From Halocynthiibacter namhaensis (GTDB taxonomy: Bacteria > Pseudomonadota > Alphaproteobacteria > Rhodobacterales > Rhodobacteraceae), in NCBI RefSeq assembly GCF_000812685.1, contig NZ_JWIF01000063.1:1-64000 (forward strand): a stretch of DNA of 64,000 nucleotides, given 5' to 3'. The notes beneath the pieces were generated by a model. That model did not search any database. It had not been told where the DNA came from and saw nothing but the letters and a program-made list of their open reading frames with translations. Position numbers and translations under genes: made by a program. Positions 35,572 through 44,923 of the stretch are shown here, in pieces (position 1 is the stretch's first letter; every line of letters starts with the position of its first letter).

Positions 35572-36350
35572 TTGAAGTGGCCCAAGGCAACAGCCCGCTT
35601 GTGTTGGGTTTACCGCATACGGGAACGGATGTGCCGGATGAAATTCTGGCATCATTCAACGAGACCGGGCGGGATCTGGCGGATACGGATTGGCACATCC
35701 ACACGCTTTATGAAGGGCTTGTGCCTGAAATCACAACTGTGCATACGCCTGTGCATCGGTATGTGATTGATGTGAACCGCGACCCGGGTGGAATTAGTCT
35801 CTATCCCGGGGAAAACACCACGACTTTATGTCCGCTGACGGATTTTGATGGCAATGGCATCTATAAGACCGGGATGGAACCGGATGAGGCTGAGGTCGCA
35901 AGCCGCCGCGAGAAGTTTCACAAACCTTATCACGAAGCCCTTGCGGCGGAGCTGGATCGTGTGCGTGCGCTGCACGGTTTTGCGTTGCTTTATGATTGCC
36001 ATTCAATCCGTTCAGGTATTCCGTTTTTGTTTGATGGCACACTGCCTGATTTCAACACGGGCACCAATCTTGGCACGACCTGTGACGCGTCGATTGAAAC
36101 CCTCGTTGTTGAGCGTTGCAAACGCGCCGACGGCTATACATCGGTTTTGAATGGGCGTTTCAAAGGCGGATGGACCACGCGGCATTATGGGCGGCCAGCC
36201 GAAGGGTTGCATGCGATACAGATGGAATTGGCGCAATCCACCTATTGTCTTGAGCGCGCGCCTTGGATTTGGGATGCCGGGAAAGCCGACAGGTTGCGAG
36301 CGCATTTGCGTGACATCGTGACGGACCTGCAGAATTGGAAACCCGCGTGA
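35568..36350 (+). CDS. hutG: N-formylglutamate deformylase
   Basis: A 260-residue FGase: [49 protein letters not shown] and [18 protein letters not shown] are all typical. It releases formate and glutamate from N-formylglutamate, the product of HutF, completing the five-step pathway. It starts with GTG overlapping the hutH stop and ends overlapping the next small gene. Confidence 0.94.
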   Translation: MIEVAQGNSPLVLGLPHTGTDVPDEILASFNETGRDLADTDWHIHTLYEGLVPEITTVHTPVHRYVIDVNRDPGGISLYPGENTTTLCPLTDFDGNGIYKTGMEPDEAEVASRREKFHKPYHEALAAELDRVRALHGFALLYDCHSIRSGIPFLFDGTLPDFNTGTNLGTTCDASIETLVVERCKRADGYTSVLNGRFKGGWTTRHYGRPAEGLHAIQMELAQSTYCLERAPWIWDAGKADRLRAHLRDIVTDLQNWKPA

Positions 36351-36691
36351 AATTCATTGCTTTTATCACAGCACTTTTTGCCACGCCGTGCTTTGCGCAA
36401 GAAGTGCGTTTGACGGGCGATGAGATTCAGGAACTGCTGCCGACGATCGTTGTAACGGGCAATCAGACCTGGCAGAATTTCGACCTGAACGGCGACACGC
36501 GTTACGATGACGCGCGCGGACCATCCCATGGTTGGTGGGAGGTGCGCGGCAATCAATATTGCTCGGCCTGGGGTTCACGCGAGCCATCCTACTGGAGCTG
36601 TTATCAAGTTTGGCGCGATGGCGAGACCTTGATTTGGTCCAATGATTCCGGTCACCGCACCGAAAACCACATACAAAATCGACAGAATTAA
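36347..36691 (+). CDS. Small periplasmic protein embedded in the hut operon (DUF995-like)
   Basis: A 114-residue protein with signal peptide [17 protein letters not shown] and a mature part of about 95 residues including [15 protein letters not shown] and [16 protein letters not shown]; two cysteines may form a disulphide. The pattern resembles DUF995-type exported proteins. I choose the GTG at 36347, overlapping the hutG stop as GTGA; an in-frame ATG at 36335 also exists. Its place between hutG and hutU implies co-expression with histidine degradation. No role is known. Confidence 0.6.
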   Translation: MKFIAFITALFATPCFAQEVRLTGDEIQELLPTIVVTGNQTWQNFDLNGDTRYDDARGPSHGWWEVRGNQYCSAWGSREPSYWSCYQVWRDGETLIWSNDSGHRTENHIQNRQN

Positions 36692-36704
36692 CAGGAGACC
36701 CCAC

Positions 36705-38384
36705 ATGAGCGATCCACGCAAAAATACCCGCGACGTCTTCCCTGCAACGGGCACTGAAATCACCGCGAAATCTTGGATGACAGAAGCGCCGATGCGGATG
36801 TTGATGAACAACCTGCATCCAGATGTCGCCGAAAACCCACATGAACTGGTGGTTTATGGCGGCATTGGGCGGGCTGCACGGACCTGGAAAGATTTTGACC
36901 TGATCGTTGAGACGTTGAAGACGCTGGAAGAAGACCAGACCTTGATGGTGCAATCGGGCAAACCCGTTGGTGTGTTCCAAACCCACAAAGACGCGCCGCG
37001 CGTGTTGATCGCGAACTCAAACCTTGTGCCGCATTGGGCGAATTGGGATCACTTCAACGAGCTCGATAAAAAAGGCTTGATGATGTACGGTCAGATGACG
37101 GCTGGGTCTTGGATTTACATTGGCACCCAGGGCATTGTTCAGGGCACCTATGAGACATTTGCAGAAGCAGGGCGTCAACATTTTGGCGGCGATCTGACGG
37201 GCAAATGGATCTTGACCGGTGGTCTTGGTGGCATGGGGGGCGCGCAACCTTTGGCGGCCGTTTTTGCCGGTGCCTGTTGCTTGGCTGTTGAATGTAACCC
37301 TGACAGCATCGATTTCCGTCTGCGCACGAAATATCTTGATGAAAGGGCCGAAACGCTTGATGAGGCCCTTGCGATGATCGACGCCTGGACCAAAGCGGGC
37401 GAGGCAAAATCTGTGGGTCTTTTGGGTAATGCGGCGGATGTTTTCAAGGAACTTGTGGAACGTGCAAATGCGGGTGGCATGCGCCCTGACATCGTGACCG
37501 ACCAGACGTCTGCACATGATCCTGTGAACGGATACCTGCCGCAGAATTGGACTATGGCGCAGTGGAAAGATAAGCGTGAATCAGACCCTAAAGCGGTGGA
37601 TAGAGCCGCTCGTGCCTCGATGAAGGTCCAAGTGAAGGCGATGTGTGATTTCCACGCGATGGGCATTCCAACCGTGGATTACGGCAATAACATCCGCCAG
37701 ATGGCGCTGGAAGAAGGTCTGGAAAATGCCTTTGATTTCCCAGGATTTGTGCCGGCCTATATTCGTCCATTGTTCTGCAAAGGCATCGGCCCATTCCGTT
37801 GGGTTGCCCTGTCTGGTGATCCGGAAGATATCCGCAAAACCGATGCGAAGATGAAAGAATTGTTCCCAGATAATCACGATCTGCACCGCTGGCTTGATAT
37901 GGCATCTGAACGGATTGCCTTCCAAGGTTTGCCTGCGCGGATTTGTTGGATCGGCTTGGGCGATCGTCATAAAGCGGGCCTTGCGTTTAACGAAATGGTG
38001 CGCACGGGCGAACTTTCCGCACCGGTTGTGATTGGACGTGATCATCTTGATTCAGGCTCTGTTGCGTCACCAAACCGCGAAACAGAATCCATGATGGATG
38101 GGTCTGATGCGGTGTCGGATTGGCCACTTTTGAATGCGCTTTTGAACACGGCTTCTGGTGCAACTTGGGTGAGCTTGCATCACGGCGGCGGCGTTGGTAT
38201 GGGCTTTTCGCAGCATTCAGGTGTTGTGATTTGCGCCGACGGCACGGATGACGCGGCGCGCCGTTTGAACCGCGTGTTGTGGAACGATCCGGCAACCGGC
38301 GTGATGCGCCATGCGGATGCGGGATATGAGATTGCAAAAGATCATGCACGTGAACACGGTCTGAACCTGCCAGGTATCCTTTAA
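36705..38384 (+). CDS. hutU: Urocanate hydratase
   Basis: A 559-residue NAD-dependent enzyme adding water to urocanate to give imidazolone propionate. NAD-binding [14 protein letters not shown] near residue 178; [14 protein letters not shown] carries the active-site Cys; [17 protein letters not shown] near the end is diagnostic. Start ATG 36705 with CAGGAGA upstream. It is the last gene of the hut operon, with a terminator at 38413. Confidence 0.96.
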   Translation: MSDPRKNTRDVFPATGTEITAKSWMTEAPMRMLMNNLHPDVAENPHELVVYGGIGRAARTWKDFDLIVETLKTLEEDQTLMVQSGKPVGVFQTHKDAPRVLIANSNLVPHWANWDHFNELDKKGLMMYGQMTAGSWIYIGTQGIVQGTYETFAEAGRQHFGGDLTGKWILTGGLGGMGGAQPLAAVFAGACCLAVECNPDSIDFRLRTKYLDERAETLDEALAMIDAWTKAGEAKSVGLLGNAADVFKELVERANAGGMRPDIVTDQTSAHDPVNGYLPQNWTMAQWKDKRESDPKAVDRAARASMKVQVKAMCDFHAMGIPTVDYGNNIRQMALEEGLENAFDFPGFVPAYIRPLFCKGIGPFRWVALSGDPEDIRKTDAKMKELFPDNHDLHRWLDMASERIAFQGLPARICWIGLGDRHKAGLAFNEMVRTGELSAPVVIGRDHLDSGSVASPNRETESMMDGSDAVSDWPLLNALLNTASGATWVSLHHGGGVGMGFSQHSGVVICADGTDDAARRLNRVLWNDPATGVMRHADAGYEIAKDHAREHGLNLPGIL

Positions 38385-38412
38385 CCCTATACGTAACCTG
38401 GCACGTGAGGTG

Positions 38413-38446
38413 AGAGCGTCCGAATTTCGGGCGCTCTTATTTTTTG
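38413..38446 (+). terminator. Terminator after hutU
   Basis: AGAGCG (38413-38418) plus CCG pair with CGG plus CGCTCT (38432-38437), followed by TATTTTTT. It closes the hut operon. Confidence 0.85.
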
Positions 38447-38537
38447 CACGATTGGTCACAACACTGTGAGGCGGGCTTTCACGATTTGGCAATTCCTGTA
38501 GCACTAGAAGAAACGGCGTAACCAAAGGATACCTGTC

Positions 38538-39056
38538 ATGAAGAACCTTCTTATCTCTCTGTCCGCATTGGCGATTTCCACGACGGCTACATTTGCGGGC
38601 GACCAATATGTAGATGAAACCGGATATGCGGTTTCTGGCTATGATGTTGTTGCCTATTTCGATCTTGAGCAAAACGCGATTGGAACACCTCAGACAGAGG
38701 CGGTTCCGGGGAATGCATCTATCACCGCGGAATATAACGGTGCGAACTGGGCGTTCTCGTCCGAGGAAAACCGCGCGCGTTTTCTGGAGAACCCTGCCGC
38801 CTTTGCGCCGCAATATGATGGGCATTGTGCTTATGGCGTGTCCCGTGGCGGTAAAGTTCCAGGCAATCCCAACCTTTGGCGCATTGTGGATGACAAGCTT
38901 TATGTGAATATCACGCCCGTTGTTGTGGGTTTCTTTGAGAAAGACATTCCGGGCAATATTAACTTGGCTCAGGGTAATTGGCCTGCGATAGAGCCAGATG
39001 CCGCATCGACATCTACCATCCCGCAGTGGTTATCTGAGGCACCCATTCAGAACTAA
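38538..39056 (+). CDS. Exported YHS-domain protein
   Basis: A 172-residue protein: signal peptide MKNLLISLSALAISTTATFA, then a YHS-like domain (AVSGYDVVAYF near residue 32; WAFSSEENRARFLENPAAF; PQYDGHCAYGVSRG). YHS domains bind metal, usually through a Tyr-His-Ser or Cys cluster; secreted versions occur widely in roseobacters next to thioredoxin- or rhodanese-type genes. AAAGGA lies before the start. The next gene, a rhodanese, begins 15 bp later. Confidence 0.85.
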   Translation: MKNLLISLSALAISTTATFAGDQYVDETGYAVSGYDVVAYFDLEQNAIGTPQTEAVPGNASITAEYNGANWAFSSEENRARFLENPAAFAPQYDGHCAYGVSRGGKVPGNPNLWRIVDDKLYVNITPVVVGFFEKDIPGNINLAQGNWPAIEPDAASTSTIPQWLSEAPIQN

Positions 39057-39070
39057 CGATAGGTTAACCC

Positions 39071-39520
39071 ATGCCCCACCCGTTGATGTCCCGTCGCAAT
39101 GTCATTCTTGCAGCCGTTGCGATTGGGGGCGGTGGGGTATGGTATGCCAAGCGCCTGCCCTTTGAAGGGCAACAGATCACCCCAATTGAAGCCCATGCGC
39201 GTGCCAAGGCGGGTGAAATTACATTGGTCGATATTCGTAGCCCTCGTGAATGGGCCGCGACAGGTGTTGGCGAAGGCGCTTGGGCGATTGATCTGCGCGA
39301 TGATGGTTTTATCGCGAAGCTTGAAAATCTGGTCGACCATGACCGCGCCGCGCCGGTCGCTTTGATTTGCGCAAGTGGCGTCCGGTCCAATCGGACCAGT
39401 CAACGCCTGCTGGATGCAGGCTTTACCAATATCATCGATGTGCCTGAGGGCATGTTGGGATCAACAGCTGGGCCGGGCTGGCTTGCGCGTGACCTGCCAA
39501 CAGAAAGCGTTCAGAGATAA
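39071..39520 (+). CDS. Rhodanese-like sulfurtransferase, exported or membrane-anchored
   Basis: A 149-residue protein with an N-terminal twin-arginine-like or anchor segment (MPHPLMSRRNVILAAVAIGG) followed by one rhodanese domain. The active-site loop is LICASGVRSNRTSQRLLDAG, with Cys as persulfide carrier. VDIRSPREWAATGVG matches the N-terminal rhodanese motif. It follows the YHS gene by 15 bp and precedes the esterase by 4 bp, an operon. Confidence 0.87.
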   Translation: MPHPLMSRRNVILAAVAIGGGGVWYAKRLPFEGQQITPIEAHARAKAGEITLVDIRSPREWAATGVGEGAWAIDLRDDGFIAKLENLVDHDRAAPVALICASGVRSNRTSQRLLDAGFTNIIDVPEGMLGSTAGPGWLARDLPTESVQR

Positions 39521-39523
39521 ACC

Positions 39524-40336
39524 ATGCTGAAACAAATGACATTCACGGGCCTTTTTTTATGTGCGGCCACCGGGGCGCAGGCCGCATGCGGCGGGGCGGA
39601 TACGCCATGTATCACCGAAAACGGCGACTATCATGTTTCAATGCCAGATGCGGCCCAGGATGCGCCCGTAGTGGTTTTTCTGCATGGTTATGGCAGTCAT
39701 GGGATGGCATCGCAGAATAATCCAAATATTGCCGGTGACATCCTTGATCGCGGTTATGCGTTGATCAGTCCGAACGCTTTGAAGGAAGGGCGCGCGACGG
39801 CTTGGAATTTCCATCCGAATTCTGTTCAGGGCCGTGATGAGGCCAATTTTCTGTCCGAGGTCATCCAAGATGCGGTTGACCAATTTGGCCTAGACGCGGA
39901 TCGGGTTCTTTTGGCGGGGTTCAGTCTTGGCGGATCAATGACCAGTTATGTTGCCTGTAACGATCCTGACGGATATGCCGCTTTCGCGCCCGTAGCAGGC
40001 AGTTTTTGGCGTCCCGAACCCGCGTATTGCACGGCGCCCATACGGCTGCTGCACACCCATGGTTGGGCGGATAAAACCGTACCGATCGAAGGGCGCGAAG
40101 TCGGATCAGGCTTTATCCAGGGGAACGTGTTTTCGGCGTTTGAAACCCTGCGTTTGGCAAATGAATGCCAACAACCCCACGCGGGGGAAATGCGCGAAGA
40201 CGGGATATTCATGCGCCGGAAATGGACGGATTGCGCCCCAGGCTCAGCGCTGGAATTGGCGTTGTTTCCTGGTGGTCATACGGTGCCTGCGGGTTGGGCG
40301 GATATGGCGCTTGATTGGTTTGAAGCGCTTCCCTGA
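39524..40336 (+). CDS. Secreted polyhydroxybutyrate-depolymerase-type esterase (LpqC family)
   Basis: A 270-residue alpha/beta hydrolase: signal peptide ending TGAQAACGG, oxyanion-hole VVVFLHGYGSHG, nucleophile GFSLGGSM, Asp in HGWADKTVPIEGR, and His in LALFPGGHTVPAGW. Family members cleave feruloyl or short polyester substrates outside the cell. It forms one transcript with the YHS and rhodanese genes and is convergent with opgH. Confidence 0.87.
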   Translation: MLKQMTFTGLFLCAATGAQAACGGADTPCITENGDYHVSMPDAAQDAPVVVFLHGYGSHGMASQNNPNIAGDILDRGYALISPNALKEGRATAWNFHPNSVQGRDEANFLSEVIQDAVDQFGLDADRVLLAGFSLGGSMTSYVACNDPDGYAAFAPVAGSFWRPEPAYCTAPIRLLHTHGWADKTVPIEGREVGSGFIQGNVFSAFETLRLANECQQPHAGEMREDGIFMRRKWTDCAPGSALELALFPGGHTVPAGWADMALDWFEALP

Positions 40337-40337
40337 T

Positions 40338-42245
40338 TTATTCTGCGGCTTTGGGTTGATGGTGTAAGCTGTCTCGCAATTCTGCCCGCCAGGTTTTCGC
40401 CTGCGTGATGATCTGCGGGGTTGAGAATTCAATCGGTGTGCCCAGATGTGGCCAATTGCGTGAGCGGAAATTCAAGCCTGACAGTGCGGACAGTGGCACA
40501 GCACCTGCAAGGCTGATTGCGATGGGCAGCAACCATAAAGACACAAGCCCGGACGCGATCCCAACCAAAAGTGCTATGCCAATGCAGGTTTCCAACAGGT
40601 GGAATTTTAGCAGAACCTGCCAAGAATAAGATTCGGCCTCGCGGCGTTGTGGTTCCCATTGTTCCCGAAATCCAACTGCTGTGCGCAGCACGGCGACGGT
40701 TTGCTGCACCATCATAATCGGCGCGTATAGGACAGAGGCGAAGATTTCAGCGATGAACGAAATAAAGAACTGACGGTGGCCGCCATACGCTTTGCGCACA
40801 TTGGGTTGGGCCCAGACGGTCATGGCACCCATGAATTTTGGCGCCAACAACATCGCATACATGAAGATCAGGATCAAAATGGAATTTACTGTGCTCATAT
40901 GTGGCCAAACTGGCATGGTGGGGTTGCTGTCACTGAAATAAGAAACGAGGTTTTCACCCTCGCCATTGGCCAGCAGCGCCCAGACCAAAAGCAGGGCGAA
41001 CCAAGCCGGAGACAACAGATAACTGATCGCGCCATGTAGCATGTGAAACCTAGACACAGCATGCAAGCCACGGGTCGGGATGATGCGTAGATGTTGCAAA
41101 TTGCCTTGGCACCAGCGCCGGTCGCGCAGGGCGTAATCGACAAGGGTGGGGGGTGTTTCTTCAAAACTGCCTTTGATCTGTGGCATAAAACGAACCGCCC
41201 AACCGGCGCGGCGCAGCAGGCCCGCTTCGACATAGTCATGTGACATGATCAAACGATCAGCCCCCCGCAAACCACGCAGGCGGGGCAGGCCAGCAGAGGT
41301 GGCAAACGCGCGGGTGCGGATGATCGCATTATGACCCCAATAGTTGCTTTCGCGGTTGGACCACATGGCAAGTCCAACAGACAAAGGACCGCCATAGGTG
41401 GTGCCGGAAAACTGCTGAAGTCGGGCAAAAAGCGTTTCTGCGCCAATAAGTTCCGGGGCCGATTGGATCAGGCCAGCGGATGGATCACAGGCCAGCTCAT
41501 CGGACAATGCAATAATGGCCTCACCACTCATCAGACTGTCGGCATCCAACACAAGCATGGCGTCATATCCGCCACCCCAACCTTCAATCCAATCTGCTAG
41601 GTTACCTGTTTTGCGGTCGGAATTCGTCGCGCGTCGGCGATAGAAAATATTGCAATCTGTGGGCAGTTTGTGGCGCAATCTGGCAAAGGCGCGCAATTCC
41701 GCATCCGCGATGTCATCCATGCGGGTGTCTGACAAGACAAACAAGCTGAAGTTATGTTGGGAGGGCAAGACGTCCAATTCGGACAGCATCGCTGCGGCAT
41801 TCCCGAACACATCGTTTGGGTTCTCGTTATAGATCGGCACCAAGAGGGCGACGTTTTGGGTCGGAATTTGATTTTTCGGCAGACCTTGGGTGGTCATGCG
41901 GTTCGAGGTCAGGAAGAACCCGATCAAGCCCAGGGATGCCGTGGCCACGGACAGTGAAATCCAGAAAAATGTAAGGCCGACCAATGCGATCAATAGATAT
42001 TCGAGCCAACCAAAGCCCCCGGTGGAAAGCCAATCGGTGAAGGCCGTCAACAAAAGCGCTGTCGTCACCATTGCGGGCAGGAACGTGGCCAATTTCCACA
42101 ATCGGGCACGCGTGCGTCGCCAACCGGGCGCATCCCCGTCGCTATAAGACGCACGTAGATTTTGCACCGGCATATCAAGTGGCGCACGCGCTGGCATAAA
42201 CGCCGGCATATCGATGTGTTTCACGCTGTCCATCGATAGAGCCAT
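40338..42245 (-). CDS. opgH: Glucans biosynthesis glucosyltransferase H
   Basis: A 635-residue inner-membrane GT2 glucosyltransferase that polymerises UDP-glucose into the backbone of osmoregulated periplasmic glucans. Two N-terminal membrane helices precede the catalytic domain: VALLVPIYNENP, LVLDADSLMSGEAI (DxD-type), and the R-RRW-type motif RDRRWCQGNLQHL; about five more helices follow. Start could be the ATG at about 42233 (MDSVKHIDMPAFMP). It overlaps opgG by 25 bp. Shorter than E. coli MdoH, as usual in alphaproteobacteria. Confidence 0.92.
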   Translation of the reverse strand: MALSMDSVKHIDMPAFMPARAPLDMPVQNLRASYSDGDAPGWRRTRARLWKLATFLPAMVTTALLLTAFTDWLSTGGFGWLEYLLIALVGLTFFWISLSVATASLGLIGFFLTSNRMTTQGLPKNQIPTQNVALLVPIYNENPNDVFGNAAAMLSELDVLPSQHNFSLFVLSDTRMDDIADAELRAFARLRHKLPTDCNIFYRRRATNSDRKTGNLADWIEGWGGGYDAMLVLDADSLMSGEAIIALSDELACDPSAGLIQSAPELIGAETLFARLQQFSGTTYGGPLSVGLAMWSNRESNYWGHNAIIRTRAFATSAGLPRLRGLRGADRLIMSHDYVEAGLLRRAGWAVRFMPQIKGSFEETPPTLVDYALRDRRWCQGNLQHLRIIPTRGLHAVSRFHMLHGAISYLLSPAWFALLLVWALLANGEGENLVSYFSDSNPTMPVWPHMSTVNSILILIFMYAMLLAPKFMGAMTVWAQPNVRKAYGGHRQFFISFIAEIFASVLYAPIMMVQQTVAVLRTAVGFREQWEPQRREAESYSWQVLLKFHLLETCIGIALLVGIASGLVSLWLLPIAISLAGAVPLSALSGLNFRSRNWPHLGTPIEFSTPQIITQAKTWRAELRDSLHHQPKAAE

Positions 42246-43732
42246 ACTTCGCTGATGGACCGGCCATCAAGCAGAATTTGGGCGCGCAGTTCGGCTGAAG
42301 TTGCCTCGCCTGCGTGGAAGGTGAAGGCCGCGCGTAGGCCGCCGGTTTGGGGGTTGCGTTGCAAGATCGCGGGCGTCACTTCACCGGTGCTTGTGTTGGC
42401 CTGCACAGTTAGGTTCGCGAGGTCTTCAGGAAAATCGACACTGTCTTCAAAATCAATCGTGGTGATCCGACCACCGCCAAAACGTTCCCCCATACGTGTG
42501 TTCACAACACGCGACACTGGGTTTTGCAAAGCAGGGTCTTCCCCCCAGCTGAGTTGATAGCTGAAGCGATGCATCTGCCCGGCCTCTAGGGGTGTTTGCG
42601 GTTGCCAATAGGCCACGATGTTGTCGTATATTTCGCGATCCGCTGGGATTTCAACAAGGGTTACAGCGCCCTTGCCCCAATTCTCGCCGGGTTCAACCCA
42701 CAGCCCGGGGCGCGTGTGATAATGCGCTTCGAGATCGGCGAAATCGGCCAGATCACGGGCGCGCTGCATCAGGCCAAACCCTTGCGGATTGTCGTCAACA
42801 AAGCTTGAGACCTGCAAAGATTTCGGATTTGCCAGTGGGCGCCACAATGTTTCGCCTGCACCATTGCGCATCAACAGGCCATCTGTGTCGTGCACGGCGG
42901 GGCGGAAATCATCAAACATCGACCGGTTGGTTTCGTCAAACAGGAACATACTGGTCAACGGGCCAAGGCCAAAGCGTGACAAGGCCACGCGAGGATAGAT
43001 CTGGGCGCGCACATCCATCAGGGTTGGCGTGCCAGGGGATATATCAAAGCTGTAGATCCCGGCGACAGAGGGTGAATTCAACAGGGCGTGTATTGTGATT
43101 TGTTGCCGTCCAGGGGCTGCGCGTTCGATCCAGAAATGTGTGAAATCCGGGAACTCTTCGCCTTCAGAAGATGCGGTGCCAATGGCCAGCCCACGCGCGG
43201 ATTGGCCATAGTTTTGGTCACGGGCCACTGCGCGGAAATAGCTTGCGCCTTGCATCACAAAAAACTCTTGGAAAACGCCGGGCCTTTTCAATTCCGTCGT
43301 CAAGCGAAAGCCGGAATATCCAAGAGTTTCATCCACAGGAAGATCTGGGACCTGGTCGGTTTTATCGAAGGCAGATAAATCGAATTTCAACTCGCGGGCC
43401 AAGCCATCTTCGACCAGTGAAATTTTCACCGGGCGGGGGAAATACAGACCAGGGTGGAACATCTCGACTTGGAAGGGGCTATCGGTGTTGCGCCAAACCG
43501 CATCTGCGCCGCGAAACCAAATGCTTTTGTATTGGTCGTAGGACAGGTCTTTCCAAGCTTGGGGAACCTCGGCCATGGGTTGATAGGCGCTGGTGGCCAG
43601 TTCTTGGGCCATGTCATATAAAGCAGACACCGAAAATGGCTGAGCATCGCCCAGTTCGGGACCTGAAACAGCAGGGCGGGGCATTGCGGCGGCTGCGGCC
43701 AAGGCGGTGAGAAAACCACGTCTGTGCATCAT
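42221..43732 (-). CDS. opgG: Periplasmic glucan biosynthesis protein G/D
   Basis: A 503-residue periplasmic protein with a Tat-type signal peptide (MMHRRGFLTALAAAAAMPRP). OpgG/OpgD features: FSVSALYDMAQELA, YDQYKSIWFRGADAVWR, FTHFWIERAAPG, and a C-terminal Ig-like domain. It branches or trims the glucan made by OpgH. The Tat signal is closer to OpgD. Start ATG 43732 with GGAGG upstream; its start overlaps the opgC stop. Confidence 0.92.
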   Translation of the reverse strand: MMHRRGFLTALAAAAAMPRPAVSGPELGDAQPFSVSALYDMAQELATSAYQPMAEVPQAWKDLSYDQYKSIWFRGADAVWRNTDSPFQVEMFHPGLYFPRPVKISLVEDGLARELKFDLSAFDKTDQVPDLPVDETLGYSGFRLTTELKRPGVFQEFFVMQGASYFRAVARDQNYGQSARGLAIGTASSEGEEFPDFTHFWIERAAPGRQQITIHALLNSPSVAGIYSFDISPGTPTLMDVRAQIYPRVALSRFGLGPLTSMFLFDETNRSMFDDFRPAVHDTDGLLMRNGAGETLWRPLANPKSLQVSSFVDDNPQGFGLMQRARDLADFADLEAHYHTRPGLWVEPGENWGKGAVTLVEIPADREIYDNIVAYWQPQTPLEAGQMHRFSYQLSWGEDPALQNPVSRVVNTRMGERFGGGRITTIDFEDSVDFPEDLANLTVQANTSTGEVTPAILQRNPQTGGLRAAFTFHAGEATSAELRAQILLDGRSISEVWLYRWTA

Positions 43733-44895
43733 GCTTTCCTCCGCCAAGGTTGGGATTTGAACCAGCCCGCCAAATAAGCGACGCCAATGATCAGGGCAAA
43801 ACCGATGATGTTTGCAGCGAACATGTCAAAGGCGGTTTTGTGGGTTTGATCCAAGGCAAAACCCAACATCCGCGCCAGCACCATTGAGAAGACGAAGACG
43901 GCCAAAGATTGCTGGCCAACTTTCAGGATCAACGTTAGCACAACGCGCCATGCTTTTGCGGCCATGCTTTGGCCGGTTGCCATGATGCGGTGACCATTTT
44001 CGCCCGCAACCCACCAACCAAGATAGGCCAATGCGAGGAAGTGAAGATATCTGAACAGGCCAAAGTCGGTTTTCTCGGTGAGAAAGCGGATAGAACCGGC
44101 AATATCGCGCAGGCTTTCATATTCACGCAAAAACCGGAAGTAGGCGAAGGGCACTGTGCCCAAGATGATGATCACCGACAAGCCTGCCAGTAAGATATGC
44201 CGTGGGGGGGCTGGGATCCAACCTGCCATCCATGCGAAACCTGTGAAAAAGATCAGTTGCCAACCGAAGGGGTTGAAGAACCATTCGCGTTGGCTCCAGG
44301 GCTCGGCTGGGAATTGTGCCATGTCGAAATTCGCCAAAAGCCAGACGGCGATCACAAAGGCGATCGCCACCGACAGGTGAATGTTGCGCAGGCCAACGAC
44401 AATCGGCATCATCAACAGGATGCCGATATACATGGGCAACACATCGAAATAATTCGGCACGTAGGTTAAGGTCATCAAGGCGGGCAGTTGGCTTTGGGGC
44501 GTGTTGAAAAACGGCCAAAGGTTCAGCGACCCGATATAGCTTTTCTCAAACAACGCGCTGTTGTCGATCATTGCCATGAGCAAAGCGATCACAAGAAATG
44601 TGCCGATATGCGCCCAATAGACCTGCCAGCAGCGAAACAGCACACGCGCCGTGCCGAGAAACCAACCACGATTGGCAAAACTGCGACCGAAAGCAATGGC
44701 CGAGGCCATGCCAGAACAGAAGACAAAGATCTCGGTTGCATCGGAGAAACCAAAACGCGCGGGGATCCAAAGGGTCCAGGTGTTGCCGGGAATATGGGCG
44801 ACGAGAATGATAAACATCGCAAGGCCACGATAGAAATCGAGCCTTGGGTCACGCAGGGTTGGGGCCTGGACGATGGGGGCGGGTTGGGCGCTCAT
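43729..44895 (-). CDS. opgC: OpgC protein (glucan-modifying membrane protein)
   Basis: A 388-residue protein with about ten transmembrane helices. RDPRLDFYRGLAMFIILVAH is the OpgC start, a relative of acyltransferase-3 proteins; in Rhodobacter it succinylates periplasmic glucans. Later motifs are FSDATEIFVFCSGMASA and LFRYLHFLALAYLGWW. I use ATG 44895; an in-frame ATG at 44949 would overlap the upstream TPR gene. It precedes opgG in the same transcript. Confidence 0.9.
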   Translation of the reverse strand: MSAQPAPIVQAPTLRDPRLDFYRGLAMFIILVAHIPGNTWTLWIPARFGFSDATEIFVFCSGMASAIAFGRSFANRGWFLGTARVLFRCWQVYWAHIGTFLVIALLMAMIDNSALFEKSYIGSLNLWPFFNTPQSQLPALMTLTYVPNYFDVLPMYIGILLMMPIVVGLRNIHLSVAIAFVIAVWLLANFDMAQFPAEPWSQREWFFNPFGWQLIFFTGFAWMAGWIPAPPRHILLAGLSVIIILGTVPFAYFRFLREYESLRDIAGSIRFLTEKTDFGLFRYLHFLALAYLGWWVAGENGHRIMATGQSMAAKAWRVVLTLILKVGQQSLAVFVFSMVLARMLGFALDQTHKTAFDMFAANIIGFALIIGVAYLAGWFKSQPWRRKA

Positions 44896-44923
44896 AATAT
44901 GTGTGGGTTCTTTTGTAATGTGC

